NCBI GenBank assembly: GCA_004296455.1
Contig: AP018280.1
Location: 2,170,001 to 2,234,000 of the forward strand
Source: Calothrix sp. NIES-4101
GTDB taxonomy: Bacteria > Cyanobacteriota > Cyanobacteriia > Cyanobacteriales > Nostocaceae
Length of the DNA stretch: 64,000 bases
Reading direction: 5' to 3'
How positions within the stretch are numbered: position 1 is the first letter of the stretch; the number at the start of each line of letters is the position of its first letter. A program made the translations under genes and the position numbers. The notes under the pieces are model-generated. The model saw nothing but the letters and a program-made list of their open reading frames with translations. It did not search any database and had not been told where the DNA came from. Shown in pieces: positions 8,158 through 17,080 of the stretch.

Positions 8158-10764
8158 ATGTCTTCTTCCTCATTCAAAACACCTCCTGGACAACGACCCC
8201 GTAGTAAGCTTGGTAGGGTTATTACAGACCTAACTCCCCAATTTTTCGATCGCGCTCTGGAACGGGTGGGAATTAAACAATTTAAATGGCTGGTATTGCT
8301 GTTTTTGTTTCTGTCAATTCCCTTGATTGTTACGCCTCTGGAAGTTTGGCAACAAGGTGCGATCGCTGTATTTTTTGTATTGTTGGGTCAGCTAATTGTT
8401 ACAGCAGAAGAACAAGAATCTGCGCCGGAAGTTAGCCAATACTATCACCTGTTTATGGTGTGGTTGAGTTTGGTGACAACACTACGATATTTATATTACC
8501 GAGTTAGTTACACCCTCAACTTTGATACTTTAATTAATGGAATTGCCTGTGGTCTGCTATTAGCTGCCGAGCTATATGCGATTTTAACCTTGGTGTTGGC
8601 ATACTTCCAAACCTTGAAAATTAAAGAGCGTCAACCTGTTAACCTGGGGACAATTCCCGAAGAGCAATGGTATTCGGTTGATATTTATATCCCCACCTTT
8701 AATGAAGATGTGGAGATTGTTCGCAAGACTGCATTAGCGGCATTGGCTTGTGATTACGCCCCTGGAAAGAAAACAGTCTATGTTCTGGATGATGGTCGTC
8801 CTGAACGTTATCGAGCCGATGACCCCCGTTATGAGCAGTTTCGTGGTCGTCGTCAAGAGCTACAACGTATGTGCGAAGAAATCGGCTGTATTCACATGAC
8901 GCGGGATAATAATGACCATGCGAAAGCTGGTAACATCAACACTGCGTTTCATAAAACTGGCGGCGATTTGGTGATGATTCTTGATTGTGATCACATTCCA
9001 TCCCGACAATTTTTGATGCATACTGTGGGTTTCTTCTACGACAAAAAAGTATCCTTTGTGCAGACACCACACTGGTTTTATAACCCTGACCCCTTTGAAC
9101 GTAACTTAGTTACTGAAGGTCGCATTCCTGTAGGTAACGAATTATTTTATAAAGTACTCCAAAAAGGTAACGATTTCTGGAATGCGGCATTTTTCTGTGG
9201 CTCGGCGGCTGTCATTCGCAAAACCCATGCCCTGGAAGTGGGCGGAATTGCGGTTGAAACTGTCACTGAAGATTGCCATACAGCCCTGCGCTTGCACTCT
9301 AGGGGTTACAGGTCGGTTTACTATGACAAAATCATGGTGGCAGGTTTAGCACCGGATACTTTTTCTTCCTATGTCGGGCAACAGGTGCGGTGGGCGCGGG
9401 GGATGGCGCAAATTTTGCGACTAGAAAATCCCTTATTCAACCCCAAATTAAAGTTGAATTTGGCTCAGAGAATTTGTTACCTCAGTGCGACATCCCACTT
9501 CTTGTATGGATATCCGCGTTTAGTATACGCGATCGCCCCGACGTTATTTCTACTGTTTGGTATCAACTCTGTTCAAGGTTTGGGTATCGAAACCCTAGCT
9601 TATGCTTTACCCCACATTCTCCTCTCGCTGTTTTGCAACCACATCATTTACAAACACGTTCGCTTTTCTTTCTGGAACGAAATCTTTGAGTTTGTCATGT
9701 CTTTCCAAGCTGGATGGGTGACATTGCTAGCCTTAATTAACCCGAAACTTGGTTCGTTTAACGTGACTGACAAGGGTATTAATATTGCTAAACGTACCTT
9801 TGACTGGCGATCGATGCGCGGATTAATTATAGTCAGCGCCATGGTTATAGGCTCTTTGCTGGCGGTTCCTTATTGGTTACTACTACGTCCAGAGGATTGG
9901 CAAGCAGTGATGGTAAATACCATGTGGTCTGGTTTTAACCTAATTTTGCTCTCATCAGCTTTGTTAGTTGGGTTTGAACAGCCACAAATCCGGACTGCAC
10001 ACCGATTACAGCGCCAGCTACCCGTGATTATCTCTAGCAATGACCAGACAATTATGGGGGAAACTGTGAATATTTCCGAAACTGGAACATTAGTTTCCTT
10101 AGAATCCTGGCCCAATTTGCCCGATGAAGTGCAAATTGAGATTATGGGGGATTTCAATGCTCGCGCCACTATCACCGCTAGGGTTATACGTTTATCTCCA
10201 GTGAGTGACACCGAAACCCATTTGGCGATCGATTTTGTCAATCTGAACCAGAAACAAAAAGATGACCTCACCTTGGTTATCTATTCAGATGTGCGCGAAT
10301 GGTACTCTCAAAACCGCGTCTATGCAGATCAACCCTTTGCCTCCTTGGGTTTTCTGGCTACCAGTTTAACGCGATCGCTGCGGGATGTTAAACAAGCTCC
10401 TCGCAAAAAAGTACGCAAACAAGTCCAAGCATACGGTCAATTGTACTGGGATGGTAATTTCTTCTCTGGTATTGCTACTGAACTGGGTGTCAGTGGGGTA
10501 CGTTTGGAGCTAGATAGCCGAAGTGCTGTCTCTTCTGCGAAGGATTTGACTGAGCAAGATTTACACAATATGCGAAATACTAAACCATTAGTTGGTCTGC
10601 TTGTTAGTCAAGATGCAAACAGTCAAACACCAAGTAAATTTGTGGCGGAAATTATTTCTGTTCAAGAAGATGCTGGCGGTAGAATCACAATTGAATTGAA
10701 TTTTCCCGAAAAATTCAAGCAACAACAAACACCGAAAGTCAAGCAATTGTTACAACGTTTATAA
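8158..10764 (+). CDS. bcsA: Cellulose synthase catalytic subunit BcsA with PilZ domain
   Basis: This is a family 2 glycosyltransferase of 868 residues that polymerises UDP-glucose into beta-1,4-glucan and passes it through its own membrane channel. Visible catalytic motifs are DDG (211-213), DCD (276-278), FFCGS (345-349), TED (370-372) and QQVRW (408-412). Hydrophobic helices flank the catalytic domain (about 43-80, 95-150, 440-500, 510-530, 555-605). A PilZ domain follows with R-x3-R at 612-616 and NISETG at 638-643, the c-di-GMP-binding signature, so the enzyme is probably activated by c-di-GMP. A further segment near 750-790 (GQLYWDG then ELGVSGVRLEL) looks like a second, degenerate PilZ fold. 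It is the last gene of the operon, with a terminator at 10804. Confidence 0.95.
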   Translation: MSSSSFKTPPGQRPRSKLGRVITDLTPQFFDRALERVGIKQFKWLVLLFLFLSIPLIVTPLEVWQQGAIAVFFVLLGQLIVTAEEQESAPEVSQYYHLFMVWLSLVTTLRYLYYRVSYTLNFDTLINGIACGLLLAAELYAILTLVLAYFQTLKIKERQPVNLGTIPEEQWYSVDIYIPTFNEDVEIVRKTALAALACDYAPGKKTVYVLDDGRPERYRADDPRYEQFRGRRQELQRMCEEIGCIHMTRDNNDHAKAGNINTAFHKTGGDLVMILDCDHIPSRQFLMHTVGFFYDKKVSFVQTPHWFYNPDPFERNLVTEGRIPVGNELFYKVLQKGNDFWNAAFFCGSAAVIRKTHALEVGGIAVETVTEDCHTALRLHSRGYRSVYYDKIMVAGLAPDTFSSYVGQQVRWARGMAQILRLENPLFNPKLKLNLAQRICYLSATSHFLYGYPRLVYAIAPTLFLLFGINSVQGLGIETLAYALPHILLSLFCNHIIYKHVRFSFWNEIFEFVMSFQAGWVTLLALINPKLGSFNVTDKGINIAKRTFDWRSMRGLIIVSAMVIGSLLAVPYWLLLRPEDWQAVMVNTMWSGFNLILLSSALLVGFEQPQIRTAHRLQRQLPVIISSNDQTIMGETVNISETGTLVSLESWPNLPDEVQIEIMGDFNARATITARVIRLSPVSDTETHLAIDFVNLNQKQKDDLTLVIYSDVREWYSQNRVYADQPFASLGFLATSLTRSLRDVKQAPRKKVRKQVQAYGQLYWDGNFFSGIATELGVSGVRLELDSRSAVSSAKDLTEQDLHNMRNTKPLVGLLVSQDANSQTPSKFVAEIISVQEDAGGRITIELNFPEKFKQQQTPKVKQLLQRL

Positions 10765-10803
10765 TCAACTGTCCTAGCTTTGAACTATAAATTAATTGTC
10801 ATG

Positions 10804-10833
10804 AAGCCAGTTTCCTCAAGAAGCTGGTTTTTT
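10804..10833 (+). terminator. Rho-independent terminator after bcsA
   Basis: AAGCCAGTTTC pairs with GAAGCTGGTTT around a CTCAA loop (11-bp stem with G-T wobbles), and the stem runs into a T tract. It lies 40 bases after the bcsA stop and probably ends the cellulose operon. Confidence 0.75.
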
Positions 10834-10964
10834 ATTGATTTGATGGGAATATATACTTTAAAAATCTTAACAAAAATAAACTTGTTCTATCTAGTTTATT
10901 GACTGATAGCAGTTGTAAAATCCATAAATAACCTTTAATCAATATAGAAAATTGCAGTAAATTG

Positions 10965-11519
10965 ATGATAGTAGATAATTATTTATTGGCAAATATAGAG
11001 TATATACCTTATATCGATGAAAATGGTCAATTACCAGAACAGTTTCAAGGCAAAATCGGTGTATATGCAGTTTTTGATCGAGATCAAGAATTACAGTTTG
11101 TCGGATATTCACGGGATGTTTATTTAAGTTTAAAGCAGCATTTAGTTCGGCAACCACAGTATTGCTATTGGGTTAAGATTCAAACAATTGAACGCCCGAG
11201 CAGAACTCTTTTAGAAAATATAGAAAAAGCTTGGATTGAAGATTGGATTACTCAAAATAGTCATACACCTTCTGGTTGCGCCGAACATAAAAATCAATGG
11301 ACGCAGGCAATTAATGTCAAAGAACTGATGACACCCGAAGAGAATGCAAATTATAATAATCCTATTCATGATGAAATCGCACGAATTAAAATTATTAAAA
11401 ATGTTGCTCGTAGAATTGAAGCGGAAATTTTAAAACTATTACAAATGCGAGGATTACAAACAGAAATTAGATTTAATCCCAAGTTGAAAGAAGAAGGTTT
11501 ATTAGATTTAAAGTCATAA
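10965..11519 (+). CDS. GIY-YIG family protein
   Basis: The frame opens at TTG (10962), but an ATG follows directly at 10965 and is the likelier start. The N-terminal third carries a GIY-YIG-like core: GVYAVFD, then LQFVGYSRDV about ten residues later, followed by a helix with conserved basic residues. A conserved Glu-rich helix follows (LLENIEKAWIEDWI). The C-terminal region is charged and helical. GIY-YIG proteins are often nucleases, but single-domain cyanobacterial and plant versions have no assigned role that I know of. It is downstream of the bcs terminator and probably a separate transcription unit. Confidence 0.75.
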   Translation: MIVDNYLLANIEYIPYIDENGQLPEQFQGKIGVYAVFDRDQELQFVGYSRDVYLSLKQHLVRQPQYCYWVKIQTIERPSRTLLENIEKAWIEDWITQNSHTPSGCAEHKNQWTQAINVKELMTPEENANYNNPIHDEIARIKIIKNVARRIEAEILKLLQMRGLQTEIRFNPKLKEEGLLDLKS

Positions 11520-11713
11520 TTATGAGCATGAATTCACATTGACAATAAATTCTTATTGATTACTTCTCAGGATGCCTAAATTTCCGAACGCTACAATACC
11601 AGTAAATTTGACTGTATTTAATAAATCAACGTAAATACGAAATAATACGACATTCCCAGCTAAAATCATTATAAAACTATATTTAAAACTATTAATCTTA
11701 ACGCTGGCAATTT

Positions 11714-13399
11714 ATGTTGGGGAATTTATTAGATAGTCGATATCGCATTATGCAAACTCTGGGTGCTGGGGGTTTTGGTCAAACCTATCTAGCTGAAGAT
11801 ACTAAACTGCCTGGTAATCCTCATTGCGTTGTCAAACAACTCAAACCCTATTCTACCGACCTGGGGACATTGCAAATAGCCAGACGCTTGTTTGATTCTG
11901 AAGCACAAGTGTTGCAACAATTGGGAGAATATGAGCAAATACCAAGATTATTGGCATTTTTTGAGGAAAAAAAAGAATTCTTTTTAGTCCAGCAATTTAT
12001 CAATGGTCATCCCCTCTCGACGGAATTAACACCAGGTAGACGCTTTAACGAAGAAGAAGTCATCGCCTTATTAGACAATATTCTCATCCCCCTAACTTTT
12101 GTTCACCGTCATCAAATAATTCACCGCGATTTAAAGCCAGCAAATTTAATTCGTCGCGTTCAAGATAATAAAATATTTTTAATTGATTTTGGTGCAGTTA
12201 AAGAAGTTGCAGTGACGCAGGTAACTTCCCAAGGACATAGCCAATTGACTGTTAGTATTGGTACTCCTGGCTACATGCCCAGCGAACAAACTAGAGGTAT
12301 TCCTCGACTGAGCAGTGATGTTTATGCATTGGGAGTAATTGCTATTCAAGCTTTAACTGGATTAATGCCCCATCAGTTGACTGAAGACCCAGATACGGCA
12401 GAGATTATTTGGCGACCAAATGTTCAAGTCAGCGATAGGTTTGCAGATATTTTAGATAAAATGGTGTGCTACGATTTTCGCCAACGTTACCAATCCGCTA
12501 GCGAAGTATTGCAAGCATTACAACAATCTCAATCATTGCCAACAGTAACTTTCATTCCCAATAACACCAATCTTGTATCCCAATTAACTTTAGAATGGTT
12601 TGAAGCTGGACAATTAAAAACTCAAAAAATAATAGAGAATCAGCAAACTAAAAATCAGGGTATATTTCGCATTGGTAGAGACCCAAGTGCCTGTGATTTA
12701 GTGTTGTCAGAAATCACCGTATCCAGGCAACATGTTGATATATTTTTTGATCAACAAAAGCAGTGTTTTTGCTTGCGGAATTTGAATAATAACAATTTAC
12801 CGTTATTAAATGGACAGTTTTTATCTGAATCAGAACTTGTCTTAAATTTAGGTGATGTATTTAGATTAGGGCAAGCAGAATTAAAAGTAGTAGATATTTC
12901 TCGCAATCAATATCCATCCAGTTATATTCCTACTTCTCCACCAGCACAAGCTCAAGCCAATATTCAACCGCCGATAACACCAATTCACAATAGCGATCGC
13001 GATCTACAGTATCCACCTCCACCTGTACAAGCGCAATATAAACAAGAAATTGTCACCCCAGCATCAGCAAAACAGTCTCTTCCTACATCACCAAAACCTG
13101 CTCAATGGTTATTTTGGTTTAAGTGGTGTGGTTTAAATATTGGTGGATTTATTACTGCCATATTAGCAGGTACTTTTGCATCAGCGATTGGATTACCAAC
13201 CATGCTACAACTAATGTCATTTGCTGCTGTTGCTGGAGTATTTCAATGGTTAGCATTGCGGAATCAAATTAAAAATGCCATGTTGTGGAGCATCATAACT
13301 GGTGTAATTAGCATCGGTGTATTCACTTGGATTGTAATTGTGCCTATTGTGGGGATTGTGGCGTTTTTACAGTTCAAAAAGGAAACTGCGGAGAATTAA
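11714..13399 (+). CDS. Serine/threonine protein kinase with FHA domain and C-terminal membrane segments
   Basis: The kinase domain spans about residues 10-275, with the glycine loop GAGGFG at 17-22, the ATP-binding Lys at 41, HRDLKPAN at 137-144, DFG at 158-160 and a PSEQ segment replacing the usual APE. These residues suggest an active Hanks-type kinase. An FHA domain follows (about 315-385: RIGRDPSACDLVL, SRQH, LNGQ), which binds phosphothreonine peptides. A proline/glutamine-rich linker (about 395-455) leads to three hydrophobic helices at the C-terminus, so the protein is membrane-anchored. Its substrate is unknown. It stands alone between the GIY-YIG gene and a convergent ABC transporter gene. 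Confidence 0.93.
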   Translation: MLGNLLDSRYRIMQTLGAGGFGQTYLAEDTKLPGNPHCVVKQLKPYSTDLGTLQIARRLFDSEAQVLQQLGEYEQIPRLLAFFEEKKEFFLVQQFINGHPLSTELTPGRRFNEEEVIALLDNILIPLTFVHRHQIIHRDLKPANLIRRVQDNKIFLIDFGAVKEVAVTQVTSQGHSQLTVSIGTPGYMPSEQTRGIPRLSSDVYALGVIAIQALTGLMPHQLTEDPDTAEIIWRPNVQVSDRFADILDKMVCYDFRQRYQSASEVLQALQQSQSLPTVTFIPNNTNLVSQLTLEWFEAGQLKTQKIIENQQTKNQGIFRIGRDPSACDLVLSEITVSRQHVDIFFDQQKQCFCLRNLNNNNLPLLNGQFLSESELVLNLGDVFRLGQAELKVVDISRNQYPSSYIPTSPPAQAQANIQPPITPIHNSDRDLQYPPPPVQAQYKQEIVTPASAKQSLPTSPKPAQWLFWFKWCGLNIGGFITAILAGTFASAIGLPTMLQLMSFAAVAGVFQWLALRNQIKNAMLWSIITGVISIGVFTWIVIVPIVGIVAFLQFKKETAEN

Positions 13400-13581
13400 T
13401 ATTTCGTGATGATAAAAACGAGGTGGATAATTTCAAATTATTAAGTAATTAGTTTGATTTAATCTAAAAACTCAAGCTCAAAAATTCCAATAATTATTTA
13501 TTTGCGAGATACTAAGGCAATTTTGTAATTTTGAACAAATCCTTTTTAATATTTTATAAATAAATTAGTTAATTCAGTCAA

Positions 13582-13616
13582 AATAAAAAATCACCTCCCC
13601 AAAATTAGAGGAGGAG
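13582..13616 (-). terminator. Probable terminator of the ABC exporter gene
   Basis: Read on the - strand, CCTCC and GGAGG form a short stem followed by a T-rich tract (TGATTTTTTATTTT). It lies about 40 bases beyond the stop of the - strand ABC transporter. The stem is short, so confidence is moderate. Confidence 0.45.
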
Positions 13617-13650
13617 AAATTCAAATCTATATCAGAACCGCCATGAAATG

Positions 13651-15471
13651 TTAACTTAATAATTCTCCTGTTTCTTGCAATGCATGTAATCTGTGATAGA
13701 TTCCACCATGACGCAACAACTCCTCATGACTGCCGACTTCGATAATGCGTCCTTGATCTAAAACCACTATCTTATCGGCTTCCCGAACCGTACTCAAACG
13801 GTGAGCAATTACTATGGTAGTACGGGTTCCTTGGAGCGATCGCATTGCTAGTTGAATCGCTCTTTCTGATTCATAATCCAAGCTGGAGGTAGCTTCGTCG
13901 AATACCAAAATGTCAGGTTCAACTAATAAAGCACGAGCAATACCCAAGCGCTGTCTTTGTCCTCCCGAAAGTCTTACTCCCCTCTCTCCGACAACGGTGT
14001 AATATCCTTGGGGAAGAATTTTGATGACTTCGTCTAAGCGGGATATACGACTGGCTTCTTCGACTTCTGCGAATGTCGCATTTGCTCTTCCATACCGCAG
14101 GTTGTCGAGTACGGTTCCGTTGAATACATCTACTTCTTGGTGAACAATTGCCAAACGACGACGATAATTACCGACATCTAAGTTGCGAATATCTTCACCA
14201 TCGATGAGAATTTTGCCTTCATTGGGTTCAAAATACCGTAATAGTAATTTAACCAACGTAGATTTTCCGGAACCAGAACGGCCAACTAAGGCAACGGTTT
14301 CGTAAGGTTTAATCAAAAGATTAATATCGTGCAACACCAGACGATTTTCTTCGTAACCGAAATTCAAACCAGAAAATTCGACTTTCCCGGTAAATTTGTA
14401 TGGTTTTTGAGATGTTTCTCGTACTTCTAAAAGCCCCTGAGAATCAATTCCCGATGGTTGTTGTAGAAATTCGTGAAACCGCAGCATTGAACTAATACGA
14501 CGGGCAAATATTTCTGCCAAGTTACTAATAGGTTCCAACTCAGCATAAGCCATACTTGCTAATGTGTAGGTCATAATAAAGTGACCTAAAGATATTTTCC
14601 CGGTGATTGTTGCTGCTAAGGTGAAACCAAATACTACAAACACACAAACTTGAATCATTGTGCGTTGAATCGTGCTGAGTTTCGTATAACCTCGGTGAAT
14701 GCGATAATCGACTACTGTCAATTCTCTTTGTAAGCGAGTTGCTTGCCGTTTTAATTCCTCAGATTCGTTGGCAAAGGCTTTGACTGTTTTGATATTACTG
14801 ATAATTTCGGAAGTCCGACTTTCGGTATCTTCCATGTACTTATCTAACTTTTCTTCATGCCAAATAATCTGTTTCAGATCTTTGAGCGTAAAGCCAAGGA
14901 TAACTACAAATGAAACCAGATATAAAACAGCAATTCGCCATTCAACGAATAAAATAAAGGCAAAAATTCCCAAAACTCTAACTAATTTGGGAATCATCTG
15001 TCCAGCAATTTCCGGATAAGTCCAAGTGTGATTTGCTAATCCTCGCGCTACCCTCCCGGCAATTCTACCTGGGTTATTTTCGTCATAATATTCTAAAGGT
15101 AAGGTCAGAATTTTTGCGATCGCACTTTTGGTTTTATCCCTTCTGGCTCGTAACGCAATATCCCAGTGAAACCATACTGTTAACCAGGGTTGCGTTGGTG
15201 CGCGGACAACCGTAACTAGAAAAATTAGTCCTAGTAGTATTCCCAAAGAAAGAGGTTTATCTATTGGTGAATTGGTAATCCTAGCAAATGTGGAAATAAA
15301 TCCTACGAGTGGTTTATCTAATGGTTGATTGGACAATATATTTAAAATTTGCCCAATCGCATACGGTACAACTAAATCAATTAATTCGTAAATACAGGCT
15401 GCCCCAATACTGAAAATACTCAATTTCCAGTACGGGCGGAAATAATGGATAATGTCTTTGAACTGCGCCAT
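13651..15471 (-). CDS. ABC transporter, fused permease and ATPase (exporter half-transporter)
   Basis: The protein is 606 residues. The N-terminal 320 residues hold about six hydrophobic helices of an ABC exporter membrane domain. The nucleotide-binding domain follows with Walker A GRSGSGKST, signature LSGGQRQRLGIARAL, Walker B ILVFDEATSSLD and the switch region HRLSTV. Such half-transporters work as dimers and export lipids, drugs or peptides; the substrate cannot be read here. A 19-bp palindrome lies 47 bases upstream of the start and may be an operator. No accessory protein gene is adjacent. Confidence 0.9.
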   Translation of the reverse strand: MAQFKDIIHYFRPYWKLSIFSIGAACIYELIDLVVPYAIGQILNILSNQPLDKPLVGFISTFARITNSPIDKPLSLGILLGLIFLVTVVRAPTQPWLTVWFHWDIALRARRDKTKSAIAKILTLPLEYYDENNPGRIAGRVARGLANHTWTYPEIAGQMIPKLVRVLGIFAFILFVEWRIAVLYLVSFVVILGFTLKDLKQIIWHEEKLDKYMEDTESRTSEIISNIKTVKAFANESEELKRQATRLQRELTVVDYRIHRGYTKLSTIQRTMIQVCVFVVFGFTLAATITGKISLGHFIMTYTLASMAYAELEPISNLAEIFARRISSMLRFHEFLQQPSGIDSQGLLEVRETSQKPYKFTGKVEFSGLNFGYEENRLVLHDINLLIKPYETVALVGRSGSGKSTLVKLLLRYFEPNEGKILIDGEDIRNLDVGNYRRRLAIVHQEVDVFNGTVLDNLRYGRANATFAEVEEASRISRLDEVIKILPQGYYTVVGERGVRLSGGQRQRLGIARALLVEPDILVFDEATSSLDYESERAIQLAMRSLQGTRTTIVIAHRLSTVREADKIVVLDQGRIIEVGSHEELLRHGGIYHRLHALQETGELLS

Positions 15472-15517
15472 GATGCACGCTGTTAACCTATGAAGGTTTG
15501 AGCTTCTAAGATTTTAC

Positions 15518-15536
15518 ATACTACATGATGTAGTAT
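15518..15536. promoter_or_regulatory. Palindromic operator candidate upstream of the ABC exporter
   Basis: ATACTACAT and ATGTAGTAT form a perfect 9-bp dyad around a single G. It is placed in the promoter region of the - strand ABC exporter (start 15471). The core TACA-n3-TGTA resembles sites bound by BlaI/MecI/CopY-type or other winged-helix repressors. No regulator gene is adjacent, so the binding protein is unknown. Confidence 0.5.
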
Positions 15537-15700
15537 AGCGTAGTCAAGATCTGGTGAAAAAAATATTGAGTTTTGAAAAAAATCTCAAACGCTTCTTCCA
15601 GAAATAATTTCTGGACGAATGCTTGATAATTGCCAGTTGGTTACCTGGCGATCGCGGAAAATGACAAAATTAGAGAAAATGCGAAAGCGTCCAATTTGAT

Positions 15701-16000
15701 TTAAGCTTTTCCAGCGCTGGTTTCTTCCTCAGGAGCCTCTTCCTTGACTCTTTTGATCGGTAAATTGGCAATTAAAGCAGTGGTGCGATTATTGCTTTCC
15801 AGTGAAAATTCCAACTTGTCAGTTTCAACTTCCACATACCGACAGACTATTTCCAGGATTTCTTGCCGCATTTTTTCGATCATTTGCGGGCTTAAATCGG
15901 CACGGTCATGGGCGATTACCAGTTGCAAGCGGCGTTTGACTTCATTGCGACTGGTATCAGGGTTACGGGAAAATATACGTTCGAGAAATTCGAGAATCAT
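15701..16000 (-). CDS. minE: Cell division topological specificity factor MinE
   Basis: The protein is 99 residues. It starts with an amphipathic [10 protein letters not shown] segment that fits MinE membrane binding. Next comes the MinD-interacting region ([19 protein letters not shown]), then the topological specificity domain with [22 protein letters not shown]. MinE displaces MinD from the membrane and drives the Min oscillation that places the division ring at mid-cell. It lies 78 bases downstream of minD on the same strand. The C-terminal tail is acidic and Glu-rich, as in other cyanobacterial MinE proteins. Confidence 0.96.
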   Translation of the reverse strand: MILEFLERIFSRNPDTSRNEVKRRLQLVIAHDRADLSPQMIEKMRQEILEIVCRYVEVETDKLEFSLESNNRTTALIANLPIKRVKEEAPEEETSAGKA

Positions 16001-16036
16001 TGCAGCTAACGGTGCAAGGGTGGAAAAATAGTTTAT

Positions 16037-16085
16037 TAAAAACTAAATTAGAAACTAACTAAAAAAACTAACTAAAAACTAAATT
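16037..16085. repeat. Short tandem repeat of AACTAA units between minD and minE
   Basis: The spacer between minD and minE is made of repeated AAACTAA/ACTAA units for about 48 bases, extending over the last codon of minD. It resembles the short tandemly repeated sequences common in Nostocales spacers. No function is evident. Confidence 0.6.
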
Positions 16086-16885
16086 ATCTTTGTCCACAAT
16101 AATTTGCGGAGCCGAGAAAATATATTATCGTTGGGGGAATCAAGATCAAGAAATTCAACGGTTTCCCCTTCTAATCTGCGGACGATATTTTCAAACGCCG
16201 TTGCGGCTAAAGAAGGAGTATCGGACAATACAAGGGGTTCGCCACGATTCGTTGAGACGATTACGCGCTCGTCGTCGGGAACTACACCAATTAGAGGAAC
16301 TGCGAGAAGTTCTTGAACATCTTGTACGGACATCATATCATTAGCCCGTACCATTGCGGGACGAATGCGATTGATTATCAGGTGGATGCGTTTTACACCT
16401 TGCGCTTCTAAAAGTCCGACGACGCGATCGGCATCACGAACTGCGGAGATTTCGGGTGTGGTGACAATCAATGCTTCTTTTGCTGGTGCGATCGCATTTT
16501 TAAACCCGTTTTCGATCCCTGCTGGACTATCAATAATTACATACTGATATTTCTGTGACAGTGCATTTACTAATAGTTTCATTTGGTCAGGTGTCACCGA
16601 CTCTTTAGTTCGGTTCTGGGCTGCGGGCAAAAGTACCAAATTTGGCTGGCGTTTGTCTTTGACTAGGGCTTGTTCTAATCGACACTCGCGTGCTAGAACT
16701 TCTACAGCAGTGTAGACAATTCGGTTTTCCAAACCCAGCAACAAATCAAGATTTCGCAAACCAAAATCCGCGTCAATCAAAGCCACCTGCCGTCCCATTT
16801 TGGCGATCGCCATTCCCAGGTTGGCTGTAGTCGTTGTTTTTCCTACTCCTCCTTTCCCGGAGGTAATTACAATAATGCGAGTCAT
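16079..16885 (-). CDS. minD: Septum site-determining ATPase MinD
   Basis: The protein is 268 residues. It opens with the deviant Walker A motif SGKGGVGKTTTTANLG, followed by DADFGLRNLDLLLGLENR and the IDSPAG segment of Walker B. The C-terminus (SRLRKLLWTKII) is the amphipathic membrane-targeting helix. MinD binds the membrane in its ATP form, recruits MinC to block FtsZ assembly, and is released by MinE. It lies between minC and minE in the usual cyanobacterial order. Confidence 0.97.
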   Translation of the reverse strand: MTRIIVITSGKGGVGKTTTTANLGMAIAKMGRQVALIDADFGLRNLDLLLGLENRIVYTAVEVLARECRLEQALVKDKRQPNLVLLPAAQNRTKESVTPDQMKLLVNALSQKYQYVIIDSPAGIENGFKNAIAPAKEALIVTTPEISAVRDADRVVGLLEAQGVKRIHLIINRIRPAMVRANDMMSVQDVQELLAVPLIGVVPDDERVIVSTNRGEPLVLSDTPSLAATAFENIVRRLEGETVEFLDLDSPNDNIFSRLRKLLWTKII

Positions 16886-17080
16886 AATAGTTTAAATCCT
16901 CGTTTAAATCCTCAATTTCCCCTCATAGGAAATTGCCACTACGCAACAAATCATGCGTTAGATTTAATCTCAAAACAGAAGGCGCTTTAGAGTACGCAGT
17001 ATAAGGTAAGAAGTGTAAAAAATAAACTACCAAATATAAATTTATATTTCTTCTTGCCCGTATTCCTTGACTCTTTACCC

